DNA of 64,000 nucleotides from NCBI GenBank assembly GCA_015063795.1, contig SVTL01000008.1, positions 27,469 to 91,468 on the forward strand. The letters are read 5' to 3'. Below, one piece after another: positions 53,526 to 60,708 of the stretch; position 1 is the stretch's first letter, and each line of letters opens with the position of its first letter. The DNA comes from Oscillospiraceae bacterium (GTDB lineage Bacteria; Bacillota; Clostridia; Oscillospirales; CAG-272). The position numbers and the translations under genes are program-made. Below the pieces are notes generated by a model. The model searched no databases. It had not been told where the DNA came from and was given only the letters and a program-made list of their open reading frames with translations.

Positions 53526-53930
53526 ATGTATAACACCACCGAGAAGCCTTATTTCTACGGAACCGGCAGAAGAAAAGAATCCGTCGCCCGCGTCAGACTC
53601 TATCCCGGCAGCGGCTCGATCACCATCAACGGTCTTGACATCGATCAGTATTTCGGTCTCGAGACTCTCAAGCTCATCGTTAACCAGCCCTTCGAGGTTA
53701 CCGGCACCGTCGGCAAGTTCGATATCATCTGCACCGTCAAGGGCGGCGGCCTTTCCGGTCAGGCAGGCGCCATCCGTCACGGTCTGTCCCGCGCTCTTCT
53801 TGAGGCAGACGCAGCCAACCGTCCCGCTCTGAAGTCCGCCGGCTTCCTCACCCGCGACCCTCGTATGAAGGAAAGAAAGAAGTACGGTCTGAAAGCAGCC
53901 CGCCGCGCTTCTCAGTTCTCCAAGAGATAA
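53526..53930 (+). CDS. rpsI: 30S ribosomal protein S9
   Basis: 134 aa. [28 protein letters not shown] starts the protein and the C-terminal tail [24 protein letters not shown], which reaches the P-site tRNA, is complete. GAAAGGAATTAGAAAACC precedes ATG. Cotranscribed with rplM. The 158 bases after the stop contain a GGCCGCGCGGGCC hairpin without a T run, so read-through into the G5/3D gene is possible. Confidence 0.97.
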   Translation: MYNTTEKPYFYGTGRRKESVARVRLYPGSGSITINGLDIDQYFGLETLKLIVNQPFEVTGTVGKFDIICTVKGGGLSGQAGAIRHGLSRALLEADAANRPALKSAGFLTRDPRMKERKKYGLKAARRASQFSKR

Positions 53931-54088
53931 CAACCTCCTCTCACTTTATCTCTTTTCATATAGATATTTTGAATGCAGACAAGGCCGCGCGGGCCGCATA
54001 ACCCCATATCCGCAGGCCAAGGAGGGAGAATGCGCACCTTCCCCTTTCTTGCAAGCGTCCCTCTCCTTCCGGAAAGGAATGGCATCAT

Positions 54089-55102
54089 ATGTATATGCAA
54101 AAGCGTACCGATGCTCTGTATCGGTCGTCCAAGCAGCATATCTCCGTTCCGGACATGGCAGACCAAAACATATTGAAAAAAGATATACGCAATTCCCGGC
54201 GTAAGATTTTGTTCGGAACAGCAGTCATCGCTTTGGCGGTGCTCTGCATTGCAGCGTGCAATCTGCTTTTCGACAGCAGCATCCGAGCCCACACCCGTAT
54301 GCAGGTCGGCTCGCCCAACACCCCCGCTGTGGAAAATGCCGTCTTTGCCCGCTACAGAGAAACGGCAAGCATCCAACTCGCCTACAAGGGCAGCAAGCCG
54401 ATGACCATCTCCACGGAGACGGTAACGGTCGGCGAGCTGCTGGACTCTCTCGGCATCGTCTTTGACGATGATGACCTTCTCAGCCACCCCATCGACACCG
54501 TGGTGGAAGAAAACATGACCGTCACGCTCGATGAGGTCACCTTCACCACCACCACCGAGGACAGCGTCCTTGCGTATGCGGTGGTGGAAAAGCAGGTAGA
54601 CACCATCAAAAAGGGTACGTCCCAGATCGTCCGCAAGGGCGAGAACGGTCTGGCCCGCAAGACCTTCCGCAACCGTTTGGTCAACGGTGAGATCGAATCG
54701 TCGGAGCTTCTCTCCGAGGTGACGGTCACACAGCCGGTCAGCGAGATCAAGCAGATCGGCGTGGGCGGTGTGTACACCGCTGCGGACGGCAAGAGCTACA
54801 ACTACAGCCATTATATCGATGTGACCGCCACTGCCTACGGGAAGAACGACGGCTCCTCGGGCGACTGGACCTATTCGGGAACACGAGCCACGCGAGGCGT
54901 CATCGCGGTAGATCCCAAGGTCATCCCCCTGCGTTCCAAGGTGTACGTGGTGGGTGACTACGGAGATTACGGTGTCAATTCCGCCGATGATATCGGCGGC
55001 GGCATCAAGGGCAACCGCATCGACATTTGCATGGACTGTTCGCTGGAGGAAATGCTCCGGTTCGGCCGACGTCAGATGCGCGTCTACATTTTGGAAGAAT
55101 AA
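54089..55102 (+). CDS. G5 and 3D domain cell-wall protein (YabE-like)
   Basis: 337 aa. A membrane anchor at about residues 38-58 (ILFGTAVIALAVLCIAAC) is followed by DUF348/ubiquitin-like beta domain (about 90-155), a G5 domain (TTTTEDSVLAYAVVEKQVDTI...) and a C-terminal 3D domain (about 235-335) with the three conserved Asp residues in VIAVDPK, DDIGGG and NRIDICMD. Relatives are resuscitation-type or MltA-like lytic transglycosylases that cut the glycan strands. Start is uncertain: GGAAAGGAATGGCATCAT precedes ATG 54089. A 48-codon open frame with its own ribosome binding site (54030-54176) overlaps the start. Confidence 0.88.
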   Translation: MYMQKRTDALYRSSKQHISVPDMADQNILKKDIRNSRRKILFGTAVIALAVLCIAACNLLFDSSIRAHTRMQVGSPNTPAVENAVFARYRETASIQLAYKGSKPMTISTETVTVGELLDSLGIVFDDDDLLSHPIDTVVEENMTVTLDEVTFTTTTEDSVLAYAVVEKQVDTIKKGTSQIVRKGENGLARKTFRNRLVNGEIESSELLSEVTVTQPVSEIKQIGVGGVYTAADGKSYNYSHYIDVTATAYGKNDGSSGDWTYSGTRATRGVIAVDPKVIPLRSKVYVVGDYGDYGVNSADDIGGGIKGNRIDICMDCSLEEMLRFGRRQMRVYILEE

Positions 55103-55116
55103 GCTCCAAAGAAAAC

Positions 55117-55150
55117 AGGGGTACCGCGCAAGCGGTGCCCCTCGCTTTTT
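55117..55150 (+). terminator. Terminator of the G5/3D gene
   Basis: GGGGTACCGC / GCGGTGCCCC stem, then TCGCTTTTT, beginning 15 bases after the stop codon. Confidence 0.85.
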
Positions 55151-55204
55151 GCAAAAGCCAAGCGAAGCGCCTTCCCCATCCGGCGCAGCCTTGCTCCGCC
55201 GTGT

Positions 55205-55300
55205 CACGCCCATGCAGTGGGCATATCGCGTCCGCGAAGCGGACATATCGCACCGCAAAGCGGTATATCGCATTCGGCGAAGCCGAATATATCGCATCAG
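55205..55300. repeat. Linker-hairpin array (ATATCGC linkers)
   Basis: GCCCATGCAGTGGGC, GTCCGCGAAGCGGAC, ACCGCAAAGCGGT and ATTCGGCGAAGCCGAAT joined by ATATCGC, a variant of the ATATCAC linker. Confidence 0.85.
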
Positions 55301-55440
55301 CCGAACAGCTTCCGCTTGTGCGAAAAAACAGCAGATGGCTTGCTCCGCCGTGTCACGCCGCAAATGGCATCACCGCTTTTCGTTTACTCGCTTTTTCTTT
55401 TCTAACAGAAGGCGAAAAGAAAAAGCTTAGCAAAAAGAAA

Positions 55441-55827
55441 CGCCGCTGAGAAGGGGCTCCGCCCCCTTCACCCCCGCGAGCTTTTGAAAAAGCTCGACCA
55501 AAACGTTCAAAAAAAACCAAGCGAAGCGCCTGTTAAACGTTTTTGAAAGTTTTTAGAAAACTTTTTTCAAAAAGTTTTCTAAAGCGGGTTTCAGGGCGGC
55601 AGCCCTGACATCTCTTACCTTTTTGCGGCGCAAACGCCGCTGAGAAGGGGCTCCGCCCCCTTCACCCCCGCGAGCTTTTGAAAAAGCTCGACCAAAACGT
55701 TCAAAAAAACCAAGCGAAGCGCCTGTTAAACGTTCTTGAAAGTTTTTAGAAAACTTTTTTCAAAAAGTTTTCTAAAGCGGGTTTCAGGGCGGCAGCCCTG
55801 ACATCTCTTGCCCCTTTGCGGCGCTCA
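55441..55827. repeat. Tandem 194-bp repeat, two copies
   Basis: Two nearly identical 194-base units (55441-55634, 55635-55827). Each holds GGGGCTCCGCCCC, a GAGCTTTTGAAAAAGCTC palindrome, AAGCGAAGCGCCTGTTAAACG, AGAAAACTTTTTTCAAAAAGTTTTCT and CAGGGCGGCAGCCCTG. They are composed of the same palindromes as the dispersed blocks at 16640 and 37290. No coding frame in the 800-base gap before lplA. Confidence 0.88.
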
Positions 55828-55910
55828 GCGCCGCCGAGAGTGCATAAAACCTTCAAAAAACCAAGCCAAGCAAGAACGCTTCACAATTCACACAAAACAA
55901 GGAATCCGCC

Positions 55911-56879
55911 ATGCGTATCATTCCCACCACCTCGCTCGATCCCCATTTCAACTTAGCCGCCGAAGAATACCTCCTCACCCAAAGCAAGGAGGAGATCTTC
56001 ATGCTCTGGCGCAACGACCGCTCGGTCATCATCGGCAAAAACCAGAACGCCTACGCCGAGCTGAACCTGCCCTTCGTCGAGGAGCAGCACGTCAAGGTCG
56101 TCCGCCGTATGACCGGAGGCGGCGCCGTCTTCCACGATCCGGGCAACATCAACTTCACGTTCATCGTCAACTCCGCCGAAAAAACCATCGACTTCGCCCC
56201 CTACACCGCCCCCATCATCGATTACCTCCGTTCGCTGGGCGCGGACGCCTCCCTGTCCGGGCGGAACGACATCCTCATCGACGGGCGCAAGGTCTCGGGC
56301 AATGCCCAGTGCATCCTCAACGGACGCACCATGCACCACGGTACCCTGCTCTTCTCGGCGGATATGAGCCGTCTGGCCGGCGCGCTGCACGTGGACGAAA
56401 GCAAGATCAAAAGCAAGGGCATCGGAAGCGTTCGCAGCCGCGTGTGCAACATTGCCGACTGCCTGAGCAAGCCCACCGATATCCTCGCGTTCATGAGCGA
56501 TCTGGAAACACGCATCGCCTCGCTCCATGATGCCGTCACCCGCCCCCTCAGCGACGAGGAGACAAGAGCCATCGAAACGCTGGCCGAGGAAAAGTACCGC
56601 ACGTGGGAGTGGAATTTCGGTCAGTCGAAGGCCTATGCCTCGGAGAAAAGCGCGCGATTTCCCTACGGCGGCGTCACCGTCCTGCTCAACGCCGAAAAGG
56701 GCGTCATCCAAAGCGTGGCCATCCGCGGCGACTTTTTCTCGGTGGAGGACATCGCCTCTCTGGAGCAGAAGCTGACCGGACTCCGCCTTTCGCCCGACAG
56801 CCTGCGTCCCGCGCTGGCAAACATCTCCTCTTACATCGCCGGAGCAACGGAAGACGACCTGCTCTCGCTGCTGCTGTAA
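55911..56879 (+). CDS. lplA: Lipoate-protein ligase
   Basis: 322 aa. LplA activates lipoate with ATP and attaches it to lysines of lipoyl domains such as glycine cleavage H protein. RRMTGGGAVFHDPGNINFTFI is the lipoate-binding loop, GRNDILIDGRKVSGNAQ carries the catalytic lysine and HHGTLLFSADMS follows. The C-terminal accessory domain (about 245-322) is present. CAAGGAATCCGCC precedes ATG. It stands alone after the repeats. In Clostridia this class is often linked to glycine cleavage, and the glycine transporter elsewhere in the window is compatible with, but no proof of, such use. Confidence 0.93.
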   Translation: MRIIPTTSLDPHFNLAAEEYLLTQSKEEIFMLWRNDRSVIIGKNQNAYAELNLPFVEEQHVKVVRRMTGGGAVFHDPGNINFTFIVNSAEKTIDFAPYTAPIIDYLRSLGADASLSGRNDILIDGRKVSGNAQCILNGRTMHHGTLLFSADMSRLAGALHVDESKIKSKGIGSVRSRVCNIADCLSKPTDILAFMSDLETRIASLHDAVTRPLSDEETRAIETLAEEKYRTWEWNFGQSKAYASEKSARFPYGGVTVLLNAEKGVIQSVAIRGDFFSVEDIASLEQKLTGLRLSPDSLRPALANISSYIAGATEDDLLSLLL

Positions 56880-57052
56880 GCAAGGAGCGCATCCGCCGCC
56901 TTTTTCCTCCGGACCTTGGCGCCCTACGGCGACTGCTTCCGCGTCTCGGTCGGCGAGGAGTCTGCGATCGATGGCTGAGGAGAAAAACCGACCGCCACTC
57001 CGGTCAAAAACGACTTTTTTTAAGAGAAAAGCATATTTTTTCAAAAAACATA

Positions 57053-57081
57053 TTGACAAAACGAAGCGTCCGTGATATAAT
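57053..57081 (+). promoter_or_regulatory. Consensus promoter of the tRNA-Thr/tRNA-Tyr unit
   Basis: TTGACA, 17 bases, TATAAT, 30 bases before tRNA-Thr. The 170 bases before it (56880-57050) show nothing identifiable. Confidence 0.92.
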
Positions 57082-57110
57082 AAACCATGTCGCAGCAAGC
57101 ACGGACTCAT

Positions 57111-57186
57111 GCTGGTGTAGCTCAGCTGGTAGAGCAGCTGATTTGTAATCAGCAGGTCGGGGGTTCGAATCCGTCCACCAGCTCCA
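57111..57186 (+). tRNA. tRNA-Thr(TGT) with an irregular T-stem
   Basis: Acceptor GCTGGTG/CACCAGC, D-loop region TAGCTCAGCTGGTAGAGCA, anticodon stem GCTGA/TCAGC with loop TTTGTAA (anticodon TGT), encoded CCA. The T-arm reads GGGGG-TTCGAAT-CCGTC, so one pair is G-G and one G-T; the sister tRNA-Thr(CGT) has five G-C pairs there. Confidence 0.92.
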
Positions 57187-57221
57187 CTCGCACATTCCGC
57201 GCCGCGGCCAATTGAATACAT

Positions 57222-57306
57222 GGGGGAATTCCCGAGCGGCCAAAGGGGGCAGACTGTAAATCTGTTGTCACTGACTTCGGTGGTCCGAATCCACCTTCCC
57301 CCACCA
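57222..57306 (+). tRNA. tRNA-Tyr(GTA)
   Basis: Class II tRNA: acceptor GGGGGAA/TTCCCCC, anticodon stem CAGA/TCTG around CTGTAAA (anticodon GTA), long variable arm TTGTCACTGACTTCGG, T-arm GGTGG-TCCGAAT-CCACC and encoded CCA. Length 85 with CCA. Confidence 0.95.
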
Positions 57307-57314
57307 ACAAAAAG
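57286..57314. repeat. tRNA-Tyr 3'-end direct repeat, copy 1 (candidate attachment site)
   Basis: The last 21 bases of tRNA-Tyr plus AACAAAAAG (29 bases in all) recur exactly at 57455-57483, 169 bases downstream. Duplicated tRNA 3' ends are typical attachment sites. Confidence 0.75.
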
Positions 57315-57338
57315 AGACAGCATCTGCTGTCTTTTTTT
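57307..57338 (+). terminator. Terminator of the tRNA unit
   Basis: AGACAGCA / TGCTGTCT stem followed by seven T, directly after tRNA-Tyr CCA. Confidence 0.92.
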
Positions 57339-57454
57339 GTTGCATGAGAACGATGGGTGAGAAACGCCGTGCAAGAACGGCGCTGTGCTTTTCTTTTTTG
57401 CAGTCGAACGCGTTCTTGCAGCGATTGGAGGCACTCCAATCGCTTTGGTCTCTG

Positions 57455-57483
57455 CGAATCCACCTTCCCCCACCAACAAAAAG
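57455..57483. repeat. tRNA-Tyr 3'-end direct repeat, copy 2
   Basis: Exact second copy of CGAATCCACCTTCCCCCACC AACAAAAAG, not part of any tRNA. The 140 bases between the copies contain two small hairpins (GCCGTGCAAGAACGGC, GATTGGAGGCACTCCAATC) and no gene. Confidence 0.8.
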
Positions 57484-57516
57484 CCTAATTTGTCTACCGG
57501 ACAAATTAGGCTTTTT
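57477..57516. terminator. Bidirectional terminator
   Basis: AAGCCTAATTTGTC / GACAAATTAGGCTT stem flanked by A and T runs, right after the second tRNA-end copy. Confidence 0.85.
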
Positions 57517-57631
57517 GAACTAAGTGTTCCGCAAGCGGAACGTGAAGTATGCTTCGCAAGTGAAGCGAGGCTACGCCTCGTGAAGTGCGCTTCGCGCGAT
57601 AAGATGCGGAACACTTAACTTCACTGCTCCG

Positions 57632-57718
57632 AAGGAGCAACTTCACTATGCCGAAGGGCATAACTTCACTGCGGCTTGCCGCAACTTCACGATTGAAATC
57701 TTTACAAGCGTGTAATAT
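57632..57718. repeat. 87-bp direct repeat, left copy, with AACTTCACT hairpins
   Basis: Part of a hairpin array from 57517. ATGCCGAAGGGCAT and GCGGCTTGCCGC hairpins with AACTTCACT linkers are followed by GATTGAAATCTTTACAAGCG and TGTAATAT. The 87 bases are identical to 58213-58299. Confidence 0.9.
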
Positions 57719-57721
57719 AAT
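57693..57721 (+). promoter_or_regulatory. Promoter of the four-helix-bundle cassette
   Basis: TTGAAA, 17 bases, TATAAT, starting inside the left 87-bp repeat and 25 bases before the start codon. Confidence 0.8.
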
Positions 57722-57745
57722 ATTGGTTAAAGTGAGGTGTATATA

Positions 57746-58096
57746 ATGTCCGAATCCAAACTCCGATCACAATCCATGGATTTTGCAGTATCTATTATTC
57801 ATCTTGTAAAAGTCCTCAAAGAGAAAAGAGAATCCATTATTTCCAACCAAATCGGCAGAAGTGGTACATCCATTGGCGCAAACATCCGTGAGGCTCAGTA
57901 TGCTCACGGCAAGGCAGATTTTATTGCCAAGCTTCAAATCGCGCTCAAGGAAGCAAACGAAACAGGATATTGGTTAGAGCTTTTGTATAAAACGAACTAC
58001 ATTTCCGAAAGTGAATATAAAATGCTTGATTCCGCTTGCACGAGTATCAGAGTAATGTTGATATCTTCCATCAACACCGCCAAGGAGAAGCAATGA
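57746..58096 (+). CDS. Four-helix-bundle protein (S23/Avd-like, TIGR02436)
   Basis: 116 aa from ATG 57746 (GTGAGGTG upstream). RSGTSIGANIREAQYAHGKADFIAKLQIALKEANETGYWLELL is the family signature. Relatives are encoded in rRNA intervening sequences (S23), as Avd in diversity-generating retroelements, and as solitary genes in many gut bacteria; they form barrel pentamers that bind nucleic acid. No reverse transcriptase or variable repeat is nearby. The gene is AT-rich against its surroundings and lies between identical 87-bp direct repeats, so it looks like the core of a small mobile cassette. Its stop overlaps the next gene by four bases. Confidence 0.9.
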   Translation: MSESKLRSQSMDFAVSIIHLVKVLKEKRESIISNQIGRSGTSIGANIREAQYAHGKADFIAKLQIALKEANETGYWLELLYKTNYISESEYKMLDSACTSIRVMLISSINTAKEKQ

Positions 58097-58296
58097 ATAC
58101 CTACAGTATGAATGAGCTGAAGAGAATCAAAATGATGCTTTTATCCAATGAACAGCCATCTTTTGAAGCTATTGATTCTGCGATTGGCGAGCTTGAAATG
58201 ATGAAAATGGAAAAGGAGCAACTTCACTATGCCGAAGGGCATAACTTCACTGCGGCTTGCCGCAACTTCACGATTGAAATCTTTACAAGCGTGTAA
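58093..58296 (+). CDS. Small partner protein of the four-helix-bundle gene, 67 aa
   Basis: Start ATG 58093 (MNTYSMNELKRIKMMLL) overlaps the previous stop (ATGA) and has AAGGAGAAGCA in front; the track start 19 codons earlier is in the wrong frame context. Residues 1-43 are helical and charged. From residue 41 on (EQLHYAEGHNFTAACRNF...) the codons are those of the right 87-bp repeat, so the C-terminal 27 residues are read-through of hairpin DNA. Coupled translation suggests a partner or regulator of the bundle protein. Family not recognised. Confidence 0.65.
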   Translation: MNTYSMNELKRIKMMLLSNEQPSFEAIDSAIGELEMMKMEKEQLHYAEGHNFTAACRNFTIEIFTSV

Positions 58297-58299
58297 TAT
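58213..58299. repeat. 87-bp direct repeat, right copy
   Basis: Identical to 57632-57718. It is followed by a second partial copy of its end (TTTACAAGCGTGTAATAT at 58300-58318), as if replication slipped. Confidence 0.92.
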
Positions 58300-58319
58300 A
58301 TTTACAAGCGTGTAATATC

Positions 58320-58505
58320 ATATTGGCGAAAGCCGAGTGATCTTGCCCTTCGGGCAGTTAAGAGGCGAATATACTATCACTTTCACGAAGTGAACATATC
58401 ACATTTTGCTTTGGCAAACTATTTCACCAAAGGCGTTGCCTTTGATTTCACCGTGAGCGCAAGCGAACGATTTCACGAAAAACGAACGCTTCTGTGAGAA
58501 CTCGA
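58320..58505. repeat. Hairpin array with TTTCACC/ATATCAC linkers
   Basis: TGCCCTTCGGGCA, TTCACGAAGTGAA, TTGCTTTGGCAA, AAAGGCGTTGCCTTT and GAGCGCAAGCGAA hairpins, separated by ATATCAC, ATTTCACC and ATTTCACG. No gene up to the MBL-fold protein. Confidence 0.75.
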
Positions 58506-58707
58506 ATTCATACGCCAAAACGGAAATACCATCTGTTTTGCCGCCCATAGCCAAAACCCCGAATGCAAAAGCGTTCGGTTTTTTCCTTTTTCACTCTTCC
58601 CTCTTGCCCCGCGCACGCTTTTGTGGTATCATGAAAAAAAGGCGATACCACGCCCTTTTCCCCCGCACCTTCCATACCGCCAAAAAACAAAACAAGGAGA
58701 CAAGACG

Positions 58708-59388
58708 ATGAAGCTCACCTTTCTGGGAACGGGCGCAGCCGACTGGCCGATCCGAAAGCCCGCGCAAGCCGCCGAATTCCGCAGACTGTCCTCCCTGCTC
58801 ATCGATGACACGCTTCTCATCGATCCGGGACCGCAGGTGATGGAGGCGCTGACCGAGCTGGGCAAGGACCCAACCGCCATCCGATTCCTTCTCAACACCC
58901 ACCCCCACCGCGACCACTACTCTCCCGAAACCCGCTCGGCGCTGGAAGCGTTGGGCGCGGTCTTCCACCCCCTGACCGAAGGCGATACCGTAAGCATCGG
59001 ACCATACACCGTGCAAGCCTTCCGCGCCAACCACGGCACCAGCACCAACGCCCTCCATTTTCTGATCCGCGACGGCGAGCGCACCCTCTTTTACGGTCTG
59101 GACGGCGCGTGGCTGTTGTACGACGAGGTGCAGGCGATCAAGAGCAGCTGCCCCGACCTTGCCGTTTTTGACGGAACGGTGGGCGAACGCGAGGGCGACT
59201 ACCGCATTTTCGAGCACAACAACCTGGCCATGGTCCGCCAGATGAAGGCTACGCTGTCGCCCTACATCAAGCGCTTTTTCATCAGTCACATGGCGCGCAC
59301 CCTGCACACCGACCACGAAACGCTGTGTGAGTCCATGCGCCCGTACGGCATCGACGTCGCCTGCGACGGACTGGAGATCGAGCTGTAA
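58708..59388 (+). CDS. MBL-fold metallo-hydrolase
   Basis: 226 aa from ATG 58708 with AAGGAGACAAGACG upstream; the 29 extra track residues lack support. FLGTGAADWP at the start, the metal motif THPHRDHY (HxHxDH), a second His in ANHGTSTNALHFLI, DLAVFDGT and the last ligand in FISHMARTLHTDHE mark it as an RNase Z/PhnP-like metallo-beta-lactamase fold enzyme, probably acting on a phosphodiester or similar small molecule. Substrate unknown. It heads a plus-strand run of three genes with the lipase-like and DUF2809 genes. Confidence 0.85.
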   Translation: MKLTFLGTGAADWPIRKPAQAAEFRRLSSLLIDDTLLIDPGPQVMEALTELGKDPTAIRFLLNTHPHRDHYSPETRSALEALGAVFHPLTEGDTVSIGPYTVQAFRANHGTSTNALHFLIRDGERTLFYGLDGAWLLYDEVQAIKSSCPDLAVFDGTVGEREGDYRIFEHNNLAMVRQMKATLSPYIKRFFISHMARTLHTDHETLCESMRPYGIDVACDGLEIEL

Positions 59389-59418
59389 AAAACGAAACGA
59401 CCGAGAAAGGAGATCGGC

Positions 59419-60189
59419 ATGGCACACCAAGAGATCAAGCGCATACAACAAAACGCCTCGACCGCCGTGCTCTTTGTCCACGGCATTCTGGGAACGCCCG
59501 ACCACTTTCGTGACCTCCTGCCCTTGCTGCCCGAGGAGACTTCGGCGTGGGCTCTTCTGCTCGACGGCCACGGCAAGGACGCAAAGGCGTTTGCCAAAAG
59601 CTCCATGAGCGTGTGGGAGAAGCAGGTGAAGCAGGCGGTGGAGGAATTGGCCGCCACCCACGACCGGATCCTGATCGCCGCCCACTCCATGGGAACGCTG
59701 TTTGCCATCGACGAGGCCCTGCGCGAACCGAAGATTACGGGGCTTTTCCTGCTGGCCGTCCCGCTGTACATCACGCTGAAGCCGCGCGCGGTCAGAAATT
59801 CGCTGAAGGTCTGCTTTCACCGCGTGGACCATGACCCCTATGCGCTGGCGGCGGAAAGAGCCTGCAGCGTTGCCATCGGAAAGAACCCGCTTGCCTGCCT
59901 CGGCTGGCTGCCCCGCTTCTGCGAGCTGCTAAGCAAGGCCAAGCGTACCCGCCCGCTGATCGAACGTCTGCAGACGCGATGCACGGTTTATCACTCCCAA
60001 AACGACGAGCTGGTCTCCGCCCGCTCGCTGAAGCACCTGCTTGAAAACGATCGCATTTCGGTCTGCATCCTGCCGAACTCCGGTCACTATGCCTACGCCG
60101 AATCGGACGCCGCCTGTTTGCAAGAACAATTCCGCGCCTTTGCCGCAACAAAAACACAAGCAACCGGGAAAGGAAAAAGCTCACCGTGA
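59419..60189 (+). CDS. Alpha/beta hydrolase (monoacylglycerol lipase/carboxylesterase-like)
   Basis: 256 aa. AVLFVHGILGTPDHFRDL is the oxyanion segment, AAHSMGTLFA the nucleophile elbow with Ser, NDELVS the acid region and NSGHYAYAESD the His. A helical cap lies between about residues 125 and 190. Likely a cytoplasmic esterase or lipase related to EstD/YvaK. GAAAGGAGATCGGC precedes ATG. Its stop overlaps the GTG start of the next gene by four bases, so they are coupled. Confidence 0.85.
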   Translation: MAHQEIKRIQQNASTAVLFVHGILGTPDHFRDLLPLLPEETSAWALLLDGHGKDAKAFAKSSMSVWEKQVKQAVEELAATHDRILIAAHSMGTLFAIDEALREPKITGLFLLAVPLYITLKPRAVRNSLKVCFHRVDHDPYALAAERACSVAIGKNPLACLGWLPRFCELLSKAKRTRPLIERLQTRCTVYHSQNDELVSARSLKHLLENDRISVCILPNSGHYAYAESDAACLQEQFRAFAATKTQATGKGKSSP

Positions 60190-60572
60190 TCCGCACGCGC
60201 CGTTTTTGGTATGCGATCCTCTTTGTTCTGCTGCTGGCTGCCGAGACCGCCATCGCCCTCTTTGTCCGCGATGCCTTCGTCCGCCCTTATGTGGGCGATG
60301 CGCTGGTGACGCTGCTCATCGGCTGTTTTTGCCGTACCCTCTCGCCGGGCAAGCCCCGTCTGCTGCCGCTGTATGTGTTCCTCTTCGCGGCGGCCGTGGA
60401 GCTTTTGCAGCTTTTCGATCTTGTCGCTTTGCCGGGACTGCAGGACAACGCGCTCCTCTCCACGCTCATCGGGCGTACCTTTTCGCCTGCCGACCTTGTC
60501 TGCTACGCCGTCGGCTGCACAGCGCTCTTTGCCCTCGACCGTCTGCTCTCATCGCGGCTGTCCCATCCGTAA
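60186..60572 (+). CDS. DUF2809 family membrane protein
   Basis: 128 aa starting with GTG at 60186 inside the GTGA overlap with the hydrolase gene. Four hydrophobic segments (FWYAILFVLLLAAETAIALF, VGDALVTLLIGCFC, LYVFLFAAAVELLQLFDL, DLVCYAVGCTALFAL). The RPYVGDALV, AVELLQ and GRTFSPADLVCYAVG elements are the usual DUF2809 positions. No function is known for the family. The end of the gene is followed by a bidirectional terminator. Confidence 0.85.
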   Translation: MIRTRRFWYAILFVLLLAAETAIALFVRDAFVRPYVGDALVTLLIGCFCRTLSPGKPRLLPLYVFLFAAAVELLQLFDLVALPGLQDNALLSTLIGRTFSPADLVCYAVGCTALFALDRLLSSRLSHP

Positions 60573-60624
60573 AACAAGCCGCTTTCTCTGCGCGCCTGCA
60601 ACAAGATCGCTTGCCGTCACAATC

Positions 60625-60667
60625 AAAAAGGACGAGAAGGGCCCGACCCGATCTTCGTCCTTTTTTC
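60625..60667. terminator. Bidirectional terminator
   Basis: AAAAAGGACGA...TCGTCCTTTTTT stem-loop between the convergent DUF2809 and AraC-type genes; A and T runs serve both strands. Confidence 0.85.
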
Positions 60668-60708
60668 ATTCGCATCCACAGAAGACACGTCCCTTGCCGC
60701 AAGCAAGC

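Noticed and set aside
57746-58296. Diversity-generating retroelement because of the Avd-like protein
   Set aside because: No reverse transcriptase, template repeat or variable repeat pair is present; the flanking repeats are identical.
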